20,621 nt of DNA from an uncultured Erysipelotrichaceae bacterium (lineage in GTDB: Bacteria > Bacillota_I > Bacilli_A > Erysipelotrichales > Erysipelotrichaceae), in contig CANDJN010000035.1 in assembly GCA_947385085.1 (NCBI GenBank), positions 1 to 20,621 on the forward strand, read 5' to 3'. Position numbers and translations under genes: made by a program. Position 1 is the first letter of the stretch; each line of letters opens with the position of its first letter. Under the pieces are notes generated by a model. It made no database searches, had not been told where the DNA came from, and saw only the letters and a list, made by a program, of their open reading frames with translations. Shown piece by piece: positions 1 to 7,105 of the stretch.

Positions 1-882
1 AACGGTTGGGAAATGCTGCCGCGCCAGATTGACAAAGGCAGGACAACAGGACGTTGTGATCTTCGCTCCCTTGCTTTTATGATCCAAAGCATCCTCTCGC
101 TCATACCAAGCCACCGCGTCAGCACCGATCGCCGCTTCATACGCTTCTTCAAAGCCGAGTTCACGAATTGCCTGCTTAATTTGCGGCAAGGTTGCCTCAT
201 CAAACTGACCTTGTGCTGCCGGCGCAAAAATCGCAAACATTTTGGTTTTTGCACGCAATTCTTCAATAACCTTGACCATCCACGACATATCCTCGATTGC
301 CCCAAACGGACATTTTGCCTGACAAGCACCACAGTTGATGCATTTTTCCTCATCAATTTTCGCTAAGCCATTCTCATCCATGGAAATCGCATCCACCGGA
401 CAACTGGCCAGGCATGGACGCTTTGTCTGCACAATTGCGTTAAACGGACACGCATTGACGCAGGCTCCGCATTCCTTACAGCGATCATAATCCACATAAG
501 CATGATCCGATCCCATTTTCATCGCATCAAACTTACAGGCGGACATGCACGACTTTGCCATACACTTGCGGCAATTATCCGTAACTAGAATTTTATGAAT
601 ATTACAGCCATCACACGCTGCCTCTATGACGCGGACAATCTGCCGGGGATTTTCATGATCTTCCGGTATGGGTGCCATCCCCATAGCCATACGGGTACGC
701 TGACGGATAATCTCACGCTCCTTATACACGCAGCAGCGATAATCTGCCCGTTTCCCCGGAATCAGCAAATAAGCCAAATCATCTGCGATGGATTCTTTCA
801 GCTTTCCTTCAAAGCAGCGATGACTTACCTCTCTTAACACATCAAATTTAAACTGACGTGCTTCATGTTCAAATAATGACAT
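1..882 (-). CDS. [FeFe]-hydrogenase, group B type (N-terminal part, cut by window edge)
   Basis: Only the first 294 codons are inside the window; the rest runs off base 1. The start ATG at 882-880 follows a GAGAGGAGA ribosome site. After a conserved N-terminal helix region there is a cysteine-rich stretch (C90, C93, C104, C107, C112, C116). Two bacterial ferredoxin-like [4Fe-4S] motifs follow: CKECGACVNACP at about 135-146 and CINCGACQAKCP at about 181-192. The H-cluster domain then begins, with the first H-cluster motif TTSCCPAFV at about 276-284. The SCCPAFV form, rather than the SCCPAW of classical HydA, and this N-terminal layout match group B monomeric [FeFe]-hydrogenases, which are about 480-500 residues long. 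The expected role is cytoplasmic hydrogen turnover coupled to ferredoxin in an anaerobe. The remaining H-cluster motifs cannot be checked. Maturation genes are not in the window. Confidence 0.9.
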   Translation of the reverse strand, partial: MSLFEHEARQFKFDVLREVSHRCFEGKLKESIADDLAYLLIPGKRADYRCCVYKEREIIRQRTRMAMGMAPIPEDHENPRQIVRVIEAACDGCNIHKILVTDNCRKCMAKSCMSACKFDAMKMGSDHAYVDYDRCKECGACVNACPFNAIVQTKRPCLASCPVDAISMDENGLAKIDEEKCINCGACQAKCPFGAIEDMSWMVKVIEELRAKTKMFAIFAPAAQGQFDEATLPQIKQAIRELGFEEAYEAAIGADAVAWYEREDALDHKSKGAKITTSCCPAFVNLARQHFPTV

Positions 883-922
883 AGTATTCTCCTCTCATTC
901 ATCGTTAACGACCGCACTTCCC

Positions 923-940
923 TTGTAATTATTTTCACAA
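923..940 (-). promoter_or_regulatory. Candidate Rex (NADH/NAD+ sensor) operator
   Basis: The minus strand reads TTGTGAAAATAATTACAA, 18 bp. It differs from the Rex pattern TTGTGA-N6-TCACAA at one defined position, in the right half-site. It begins 3 nt after the -10 box, over the expected transcription start, where a bound repressor would block initiation. Rex control of fermentative and hydrogenase genes is established in Bacillota; its use here is inferred from the site alone. Confidence 0.55.
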
Positions 941-943
941 AGT

Positions 944-970
944 ATTATATCATAATTTTATAGCTCGCAA
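944..970 (-). promoter_or_regulatory. Promoter of the hydrogenase gene
   Basis: Read on the minus strand, a perfect TATAAT (944-949) is preceded by TATGA, giving an extended -10. A TTGCGA -35 candidate (965-970) lies 15 nt upstream, a short spacing that the extended -10 may compensate. The start codon is about 60 nt downstream. Confidence 0.7.
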
Positions 971-983
971 AATGGAATCTCTA

Positions 984-1008
984 CAAATTCTTATCAAATA
1001 AGAATTTG
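984..1008. repeat. Perfect 11-bp inverted repeat with 3-nt loop
   Basis: CAAATTCTTAT, then CAA, then ATAAGAATTTG. It lies between the EamA gene end and the hydrogenase promoter, 13 bp upstream of the -35 candidate. No T-run follows on either strand, so it is not a standard terminator. It could be a protein-binding site or an mRNA 3' end stem for the EamA transcript. Confidence 0.7.
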
Positions 1009-1065
1009 CTTCCATACCCTTCCATTATATTTGTTTGCATTGCCTTTTTTGCTTGAATATTAAAA

Positions 1066-1914
1066 TCAATGATAAGATTGTGAATATAAAACGGAGCTAA
1101 GAATCAATGCGGCTCCGATGATCATGGAAAGCGTCATCGTTTCATGTAAGAACAGGAAAGAAAAAACCGCTGCCCACAGCGCTTCCATCGACAAAATCAG
1201 AGCTGCTTCTGATGCCGTGGTATGCTTTTGTGCCCATGTTTGCAATAGATAAGCCAGCATGGTGGAAATGAAAATTGAATACCCTAATGCCCCTATCGCT
1301 TCCCCACTCACCACTGCTGGCCAGCTTTCCCATAACAATGCAGAAATTGCCGCTAATATCCCTGCCGTCAGCATTTGTAAAGCTGTCATGACCAACACGT
1401 TAACATCCTTGCCATAACGTTCTAGAGCGATCATATGCGCCGCAAAGAAGATGGCACAGACAAGTGACAATAGATCGCCGCTGCTCAATGTCAGCGACTG
1501 TGCTTCCAGCGTAAGCAGAGCAATGCCGCACACACAGATAAAGGAAGAAATCATCGCCTTGCGATTTGGCTTTTGATGAAATAACAGCCATAATAAATAC
1601 GGTACTATAATCACATTTGTAGCGGTGAGAAAAGCATTTTTCCCCGGTGTTGTCGTCTGTAAGCCAAACGTTTGAAAGGCAAAGCTCAAAAACAGCAGGG
1701 TGCCGACAATTATCCCCTGTTTCACTTCCCGCATTGATATTGATTTCCATGCTTTACCTGCCAATATTAGCGGCATAATGGCTGCCCCTACAAAACGAAT
1801 CATAAGAATGGTAAAGGGGGAGAAAACATTCAATGCCGTACTTGTCGCAATAAAACCGCCGCCCCATATGATCGTCACAACTATCAGAACTAGATTAGCT
1901 GATGCTTTGCGCAT
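1066..1914 (-). CDS. EamA-family (DMT superfamily) membrane transporter
   Basis: The 282-residue protein is almost entirely hydrophobic, with about ten predicted membrane helices in two repeated halves, the usual layout and length for EamA/DMT permeases. The first helix contains a WGGGF motif near residue 17, typical of the first EamA repeat. The second repeat ends in a helix with an LHETMTLSMIIGAALIL-like pattern near the C-terminus. Family members export metabolites, amino acids or drugs from the cytoplasm; the substrate cannot be told from sequence. The ATG start at 1914 directly precedes the first helix, and a GGGTG element upstream is a modest ribosome site. The gene is monocistronic, divergent from the bactofilin gene and on the same strand as the downstream hydrogenase, which has its own promoter. 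Confidence 0.88.
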   Translation of the reverse strand: MRKASANLVLIVVTIIWGGGFIATSTALNVFSPFTILMIRFVGAAIMPLILAGKAWKSISMREVKQGIIVGTLLFLSFAFQTFGLQTTTPGKNAFLTATNVIIVPYLLWLLFHQKPNRKAMISSFICVCGIALLTLEAQSLTLSSGDLLSLVCAIFFAAHMIALERYGKDVNVLVMTALQMLTAGILAAISALLWESWPAVVSGEAIGALGYSIFISTMLAYLLQTWAQKHTTASEAALILSMEALWAAVFSFLFLHETMTLSMIIGAALILSSVLYSQSYH

Positions 1915-1937
1915 TCTTTCACACCCTTTTGCGTCAC

Positions 1938-1967
1938 ATCATACCACAGGTTGTCTTTTTTTCGCAA
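1938..1967 (-). promoter_or_regulatory. Promoter of the EamA transporter gene
   Basis: On the minus strand, TTGCGA (1962-1967), an 18-nt spacer and TATGAT (1938-1943). The -10 is preceded by TGTGG, an extended -10 element. The start codon is about 24 nt downstream. Confidence 0.6.
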
Positions 1968-2145
1968 GCATACTCTTACCTATTTTTACTAAGTTTACTT
2001 TTGTTCCAGAGGCTAAATTGCAAGCAGTTTTTGCTTAATTATATTTTTGAAACATACATTTCTTCTGTTAATCGCCATTCTAAATGAACAAATTCAAGCG
2101 TGAAACGTAAAAAAGCGCAATTTAAGATGTAATTAAAGAAAAATA

Positions 2146-2155
2146 ATGATATAAT
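2146..2155 (+). promoter_or_regulatory. Extended -10 promoter of the bactofilin gene
   Basis: TGATATAAT at 2147-2155 is a perfect -10 with a TGn extension. I see no good -35 at normal spacing, as expected for an extended -10 promoter. The start codon is 34 nt downstream. Confidence 0.6.
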
Positions 2156-2189
2156 ATCGAAAGAGACATAACCACTGGAGGGAATCAAT

Positions 2190-2930
2190 ATGAAATGGTA
2201 TGAACGACAAAAACAGCTGTTTTCACAGAAAAAGGAACCCGATACTCCATCACAGCCGCAAAATTCTATCTATCAAGAAAATCCCTATGATAAAGCAAAA
2301 GCAAATGAACCGTATGATACACAGCCGCTTCAACAGCCTTATGAGGAAGTTCCTGTGCAGGAACAGCCTTCCTATGAAGAACCGATGAATCAGCAGAACG
2401 GCTATCAGGAAGCGGATTTGCAGGAGCCGGTTTATGATACATATTCCCAGCAGGAATCCTATCAAAATCCACGCTATCAAAACACAAGCAACGAGCCAAA
2501 AGAAACAACCACCATTTCTCAAGGCACCATGATCAATGGTAATGTTGAGGCAGATGGTGATTTAGTGATTCGCGGTCATGTGCGCGGTGATGTGCTATGC
2601 AATGCCAACTTGTCCATCTATGGCGTAGTAGAAGGCATTATCAACTGCAATAACGCTTATTTGGAAAATGCAACAGTCATAGGCGACATCGGATGCAGTG
2701 GCAATATGGAATTAACTGAAAGCTCCACGATTGATGGAAACGTGGAAGCGTATGAATTGCTTAACGGCGGTCGTATTAAAGGAAATGCAACGGTGGGTGA
2801 AGCCGTGCACTTTACCGCTACCAGTGCCATCGTGGGTGACATCAGCGCAGTTCATATCGAAGTAGATCGTGGTGCGATCATCCAAGGTAATGTATTGGTT
2901 CGCCAAGACATATATTTTGATCAGCGATAA
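2190..2930 (+). CDS. Bactofilin (polymer-forming cytoskeletal protein)
   Basis: 246 residues. The ATG follows GGAGGG (2177-2182) at 7-nt spacing. Residues 1-11 (MKWYERQKQLF) are amphipathic and basic and could be a membrane-contact segment. Residues 12-108 are low-complexity, rich in Gln, Pro, Glu and Tyr, with a Tyr about every 9-10 residues. From about 110 to 236 there is a bactofilin beta-helix: short repeats of G-x-V/I turns such as GNVEADGDLVIRGHVRGDV, GVVEGII, GDIGCSG, GNVEAYE and GNVLVRQ. Bactofilins self-assemble without nucleotides into filaments that scaffold cell-wall enzymes or membrane proteins. The core domain is confident. The long tail is unusually elaborate compared with the short disordered tails of most family members. 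The gene is flanked by its own promoter and terminator, so it is probably monocistronic. Confidence 0.9.
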   Translation: MKWYERQKQLFSQKKEPDTPSQPQNSIYQENPYDKAKANEPYDTQPLQQPYEEVPVQEQPSYEEPMNQQNGYQEADLQEPVYDTYSQQESYQNPRYQNTSNEPKETTTISQGTMINGNVEADGDLVIRGHVRGDVLCNANLSIYGVVEGIINCNNAYLENATVIGDIGCSGNMELTESSTIDGNVEAYELLNGGRIKGNATVGEAVHFTATSAIVGDISAVHIEVDRGAIIQGNVLVRQDIYFDQR

Positions 2931-2935
2931 GTATA

Positions 2936-2973
2936 AGACTGAAAGCAGCTCCTTTTGCTTTCGGTCTTTTTCT
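2936..2973 (+). terminator. Rho-independent terminator after the bactofilin gene
   Basis: Stem AGACTGAAAGCA (2936-2947) pairs with TGCTTTCGGTCT (2956-2967) with one G-U pair, 8-nt loop, followed by a T-rich tract. It starts 6 nt after the stop codon. Confidence 0.9.
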
Positions 2974-3011
2974 TTGGCATTCTAAGCTTGATTTTATGAA
3001 TCGTTTTTTAC

Positions 3012-3040
3012 TTGTATTATCACATCGAATCATTTACAAT
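3012..3040 (+). promoter_or_regulatory. Promoter of the AI-2E-family gene
   Basis: TTGTAT (3012-3017), exactly 17 nt, then TACAAT (3035-3040). The start codon at 3072 is 32 nt downstream. This promoter overlaps the upstream TTG at 3012 that would otherwise lengthen the reading frame. Confidence 0.65.
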
Positions 3041-3071
3041 AAATAGCGTTAATAAAAGAAAGGGGATCCCT

Positions 3072-4295
3072 ATGAATAATCGTAATCGTGAAGATTTTCA
3101 GCGTATTCGTCCTTGGCTGCTCTTGGTGACATATACGATCCTATTGACAGCTATCATATTCCGTTTTGATGTGCTAGCATCCACTTTCTTTCATATGCTG
3201 GGGATGTTTCAATCACTGCTTTATGCTATTGGCATTGCCTATGTCATCAATGTTGTGATGATCCGTGTAGAAAAATTGTTACAGCGCATCATCAAAGAAA
3301 CCTCGTTTCTACATCGCTTTCAACGTGGTATTGCCATAACGCTCTCCCTATTGATCGTCTTTGGATTGCTTATCCTCATGTTCAGTATTATTGTACCGCG
3401 TATCATCGAAAGTCTGATTCAGCTGTTAAATAATCTTTCCGGCTTCTGCATGGGCTTAATCAACAATATTGATGAGGTTCTCACCTCATTAAATATCGAT
3501 TATCAGCTCACCGATATGGAACAAATACAAACTCTGTTAAATATGCAAAGTATGGATTGGGCAAAAATATCCTCGCAAGTACTGGCTTTTTTATCCGCCG
3601 GAGCTGGCGGCATCTGGGATAATGCCGTATCATTTACCGCTCAGTTTGCGATCATTTTTACCGGCTTTATGTTCTCTTTATATTTATTATCCAGCAAGGA
3701 AACCTTTATTCGCCAAGTGCGTAAAGTCATCGTAGCGATATTTGGCGTAAAAAATAGCGAATGTATCTTTGAATGGGGACATCGTGCCAATAAGATCTTT
3801 TCCGGCTTTATCACCGGACAACTCGTCGAAGCAGGAATTCTTTGGGTTCTTTACTTCTTTACTATGAAGCTGTTTCAATTCCCCTATCCCGAACTCATCT
3901 CCACCTTAATCGCCGTTTGTTCGCTTGTTCCCGTTTTTGGTTCGATGTTTGCGATGAGTGTAGGGGCGATCTTGATCCTGTCGGAAAGTCTTTGGACTTC
4001 ACTCCTCTTTATCCTCTTCTATCAACTCATGCAGCAATTTGAAGACAATGTAATCTATCCCCGTGTCGTCGGCAATTCCGTTGGCCTGCCTGGTTTATGG
4101 GTGCTGTTATCCATCTTTGTTTTCGGAGCACAATTCGGTATTATTGGAATGCTGCTGGCAGTGCCGACCACCGCATTCTTCTACAGTTTGTTTTCCCATA
4201 TCATCAACACCACCTTAAAAAAGCGCAATATTGTTGTGAGTGAAAGCCAGGTTATCGTAAAGAAAGAAGCAGATACAGCCGTTGATCAGAAATAG
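3072..4295 (+). CDS. AI-2E family transporter (YdiK/PerM-like membrane protein)
   Basis: 407 residues from the ATG at 3072, which follows AAAGGGG (SD). A longer frame from TTG at 3012 is unlikely because that codon lies in the -35 box. The pattern is typical of the AI-2E/PerM (UPF0118) family: two N-terminal helices, a third helix (about residues 85-110), a soluble amphipathic segment of about 80 residues, then four or five helices. The C-terminal half carries family signatures: GFITGQLVEAGILWVLY, a PYPELISTLIAVCSLVPVFG loop, DNVIYPRVVGNSVGLPGLWV, and GIIGMLLAVPTTAF. Despite the family name, members include Na+/H+ antiporters and proteins of unknown substrate, so AI-2 export should not be assumed. 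The C-terminus is a short charged cytosolic tail. Single-gene unit with its own promoter and terminator. Confidence 0.9.
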   Translation: MNNRNREDFQRIRPWLLLVTYTILLTAIIFRFDVLASTFFHMLGMFQSLLYAIGIAYVINVVMIRVEKLLQRIIKETSFLHRFQRGIAITLSLLIVFGLLILMFSIIVPRIIESLIQLLNNLSGFCMGLINNIDEVLTSLNIDYQLTDMEQIQTLLNMQSMDWAKISSQVLAFLSAGAGGIWDNAVSFTAQFAIIFTGFMFSLYLLSSKETFIRQVRKVIVAIFGVKNSECIFEWGHRANKIFSGFITGQLVEAGILWVLYFFTMKLFQFPYPELISTLIAVCSLVPVFGSMFAMSVGAILILSESLWTSLLFILFYQLMQQFEDNVIYPRVVGNSVGLPGLWVLLSIFVFGAQFGIIGMLLAVPTTAFFYSLFSHIINTTLKKRNIVVSESQVIVKKEADTAVDQK

Positions 4296-4300
4296 TGAAG

Positions 4301-4335
4301 GCCGAGTCCTTATTATCGAAAGACTCGGCTTTTTT
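4301..4335 (+). terminator. Rho-independent terminator between convergent genes
   Basis: GCCGAGTC (4301-4308) pairs perfectly with GACTCGGC (4322-4329), followed by TTTTTT. It lies between the AI-2E gene (+) and the ABC transporter gene (-). On the minus strand the stem forms equally, but only a broken U-tract follows, so termination in that direction is weaker. Confidence 0.93.
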
Positions 4336-4359
4336 ATCATCAACATAGAATGAATATCA

Positions 4360-6879
4360 CTATTTTTTTATCGCATCAATCGGACGCTGCGCAGCGATTT
4401 TCAATATCGGCACGATTGCCGATAACAAAGCGATTAAAACAATAATCACAATTAACAACAGCGGCTGACGCAATGTGATGATCACCGGTGAAATCAATAT
4501 GCCGATCGAACCCATGGCATAGCTATTTACAATGAATGCGACCGCATACAAAGCGATTATAGTAACCACATAGGAGAGGCAAGCCAGTGTCACCGTCTCC
4601 CAGATAAAGATTTTCACCACATCCAAGCTACGCGCACCGATGGAGCGCAGTATTCCGATTTCCTTTTTACGATACGTAATCGAAGCAACGATGAAGTTTG
4701 TCATTAAGACCATCGCAAAAAGGAAGAAGGCAATGCTGGCATAGAAGAATACTTTGGTCGCAAATCGGGCAAAATTGTTAATGGATTCCACAGCATTGGT
4801 TGCCAATGTATGGGCCTTATATTCATTGTCTATCGGATAATCTTGCAAAATTTCATGTAATGCTGAGCCCTTCGCACTCATCAACAATTCACCGATGTAG
4901 AATGGCGAACTCACATAGGGTTCCAGTAATTCCTTTGAGACATAGCTGACATATTCCTCACCGAAAAGATTTTCATCTGAATAATCCTCAGGTAAGATGA
5001 CGCCGCGAATTACTACTTCTTGTTCAAACAGCACCTTACCGCTTCCAAACGCTTCCCGGCACTGCATGGTCATCTTCTTTCCGATTACCTGTGATGCCAA
5101 CTTTTTGGCAATCGCTTCACGCTCTGCCTCGCTGCGCTGTTCAAACTTTTCATCAAAGCTAGGACCGCTGTTCGCATCCATCGCAAATGTAGATCCATAT
5201 AGCGTTGACAAACTCCAAACCACCTCATTGTTATTTAAATGATTCACCGTCTGTTTGCCTTTGCCATCATAATACGTTATCGCTGATGTGGGATAAGCCA
5301 AATTCGCGTAGGTTTCCTTATGATTAAACTGGAAAACACTCTCATACTCATCGCTGTTCATCTCGTTGCTTTTTGGTAATCCCAGTGCTTCCACAAAGCC
5401 TTCCTTAACATATAATTGTTCACAATTCTGATTCACAATGACATTGAATTTGCGATAGAGCCGATATTGTTCCTCACTCATCTCATCGTGATAAACGGAT
5501 TTCAAGGAATCAAAGGCAGAAAGATCGGTTTTAACGATACCGGATATGTTGATCCATTTGTCGGCAATCGGCAGTTTCACATTAGCAATGACCTCATCAT
5601 ATGACTTTGGATGAATGGTTTTCCCTTGCTCATCGCTAATACCGAAGGTAATGATCAAATCCGCCAAATAAGAAGAAATGGCTGTTTCCTCATAATTCTT
5701 GGGAAATTGACCGATCACATCGGTAAGATCAAGATCATCGAAACTGCTCGTTTCACTCAATCGAAACCGATCGCAAGCTGTATGATAAAGATCAGGATCA
5801 TTCGGTATTTGAAAGGATGCAATGTTCATCACATATTCACTTGATTCATATACCTTGGCTACCTTTTGATCCATCTGGTTGATCAACTTTGCGGCGTCTT
5901 GACTATGAATTTCCAACAAATCAGCATTCCAGCGATATAAGACATTACCGTCTTCATCCAATAGCTGACGTTGCAAGGACACCAAATGCTCGTTGTTTTC
6001 ATTCATCGCCTTATATTGTGCATTCGCTCCATTAAATTGACCGACACAGTCGGATAATGCTAATAGCAGTAAGGCAAAGCTTGTAAGCAGAATCGTAAAG
6101 ATCATACGCAGCTTTTTATTCTTCAAGCAAGTAAAGCCGAGATGGAAACAATCCTTCAGCGGCAAACGCGATGGAATGCGCACAAATTGGCGGTCGTCAC
6201 TTTCCACAAACGGTGCACTATCCTCTACCACTTCCCCATCCGCAAAGGTAATGATGCGATCCGCATATTGTTGTGCAGCTTCCTCATCATGGCTTACCAC
6301 AATCACCAGCTTTTCCTGTGACAGTTCCTTCAGGGTATCAAAGATTTCCTTACCGGTTTTTGAATCCAAAGCACCGGTTGGCTCATCTGCCATCAAGATA
6401 TCCGGTTGCTTGATTAAAGAACGTGCAATGGCTACGCGCTGCTTTTGACCGCCTGATAGCTCATTGGGATAGCGATTGGCAAACCCGTTCAGCCCTACCT
6501 TAGTCAACATCGCTTCAATTTCCTCATGGCTCGCTGCTTTTTGTTGAAGCTGTAAAGATAAAGCGATGTTCTTTTCGATCGTATATTCATCCATCAAATA
6601 GAATTCCTGAAAGATAAATCCGATATACGTATTGCGATAAGCATCATAATCTGCCTGCTTAAACGATTGAGAGCTCTTGCCATGAATGAGAATTTCCCCT
6701 TCATCGGCCTGATCCAAGCCACCTATCACATTCAGCAGGGTTGACTTTCCTGAACCACTTTTGCCTAAAATAAACACCATCCCCCGTAAAGGAAATTTCA
6801 GGCTGACATTCTTTAGCGCTTGTGTCTTCATTCCACTACTGGAACGATACGTTTTCGATATATTCACTAATTCCAACAT
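4360..6879 (-). CDS. ABC transporter, ATPase fused to FtsX/MacB-type permease
   Basis: 839 residues. I chose the ATG at 6879 because AAGGAGG ends 9 nt upstream; two earlier ATGs sit too close to it, and the longer frame reads through the ribosome site. The N-terminal ATPase domain (about 1-225) has Walker A GKSGSGKS (39-46), Q-loop Q91, signature LSGGQ (141-145), Walker B ILMADEP (161-167) and H-loop H197. It resembles the MacB/LolD/BceA class. A membrane helix at about 258-279 is followed by a large extracytoplasmic domain (about 280-710). Three C-terminal helices (about 712-735, 760-785, 805-828) form an FtsX domain with the TYRKKEIGILRSIGAR coupling motif. Such mechanotransmission-type exporters act on peptides, lipoproteins or antimicrobial compounds at the membrane. 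The substrate is unknown, and no two-component or partner gene lies beside it. Confidence 0.92.
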   Translation of the reverse strand: MLELVNISKTYRSSSGMKTQALKNVSLKFPLRGMVFILGKSGSGKSTLLNVIGGLDQADEGEILIHGKSSQSFKQADYDAYRNTYIGFIFQEFYLMDEYTIEKNIALSLQLQQKAASHEEIEAMLTKVGLNGFANRYPNELSGGQKQRVAIARSLIKQPDILMADEPTGALDSKTGKEIFDTLKELSQEKLVIVVSHDEEAAQQYADRIITFADGEVVEDSAPFVESDDRQFVRIPSRLPLKDCFHLGFTCLKNKKLRMIFTILLTSFALLLLALSDCVGQFNGANAQYKAMNENNEHLVSLQRQLLDEDGNVLYRWNADLLEIHSQDAAKLINQMDQKVAKVYESSEYVMNIASFQIPNDPDLYHTACDRFRLSETSSFDDLDLTDVIGQFPKNYEETAISSYLADLIITFGISDEQGKTIHPKSYDEVIANVKLPIADKWINISGIVKTDLSAFDSLKSVYHDEMSEEQYRLYRKFNVIVNQNCEQLYVKEGFVEALGLPKSNEMNSDEYESVFQFNHKETYANLAYPTSAITYYDGKGKQTVNHLNNNEVVWSLSTLYGSTFAMDANSGPSFDEKFEQRSEAEREAIAKKLASQVIGKKMTMQCREAFGSGKVLFEQEVVIRGVILPEDYSDENLFGEEYVSYVSKELLEPYVSSPFYIGELLMSAKGSALHEILQDYPIDNEYKAHTLATNAVESINNFARFATKVFFYASIAFFLFAMVLMTNFIVASITYRKKEIGILRSIGARSLDVVKIFIWETVTLACLSYVVTIIALYAVAFIVNSYAMGSIGILISPVIITLRQPLLLIVIIVLIALLSAIVPILKIAAQRPIDAIKK

Positions 6880-6894
6880 TAACATCATCCTCCT

Positions 6895-6910
6895 TGTACT
6901 ATCTGTACTA
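6895..6910 (-). repeat. Tandem TAGTACA direct repeat in the ABC gene 5' UTR
   Basis: TGTACTA at 6895-6901 and again at 6904-6910 (plus-strand reading), period 9. It lies between the -10 box and the start codon, so it could be an operator, but the copies are short and I cannot name a regulator. Confidence 0.35.
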
Positions 6911-6923
6911 ACTATATTAATAC

Positions 6924-6950
6924 AGTATAACACAACATAGTTTTTGTCAA
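6924..6950 (-). promoter_or_regulatory. Promoter of the ABC transporter gene
   Basis: On the minus strand, a perfect TTGACA (6945-6950) is followed by TATACT (6924-6929) preceded by TGTGT. The spacer is 15 nt. If TACTGT (6922-6927) is the -10 instead, the spacer is 17 nt. Two direct TAGTACA copies follow before the ribosome site. Confidence 0.65.
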
Positions 6951-7004
6951 TAGCATTTACAAATTTTTTATCAATTTATGAGCTTACTCGTCATATAAGC
7001 ATAT

Positions 7005-7035
7005 AAAAATCAGGAAAGCTCGTCCCCTGATTTTT
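7005..7035 (-). terminator. Bidirectional terminator after the radical SAM gene
   Basis: AAAAATCAGG (7005-7014) and CCTGATTTTT (7026-7035) form a perfect 10-bp inverted repeat with an 11-nt loop. On the minus strand the 3' arm ends in TTTTT, about 70 nt downstream of the radical SAM stop codon. The symmetry allows use in both directions. Confidence 0.8.
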
Positions 7036-7105
7036 CCTGTTTCTTACGCAGTTACGATTACTGTACGTTTCTATGTGAAATAAATCATTATTAGTGTTTG
7101 AAATA

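Noticed and set aside
595..837. 80-codon plus-strand frame
   Set aside because: It lies wholly opposite the hydrogenase gene, whose cysteine motifs are unmistakable; the frame has no recognisable domain.
984..1008. Terminator of the EamA gene
   Set aside because: The stem is AT-rich and no T-run follows on the minus strand; it is listed as an unexplained palindrome instead.
2250..2522. 90-codon minus-strand frame rich in Ile and Leu
   Set aside because: It is the antisense of the Gln/Tyr-rich bactofilin tail, and its hydrophobicity follows from that codon composition.
3012..3071. Longer N-terminus of the AI-2E protein starting at TTG 3012
   Set aside because: The codon lies within the predicted -35 box and has no ribosome site; the ATG at 3072 has AAAGGGG upstream and gives the usual family N-terminus.
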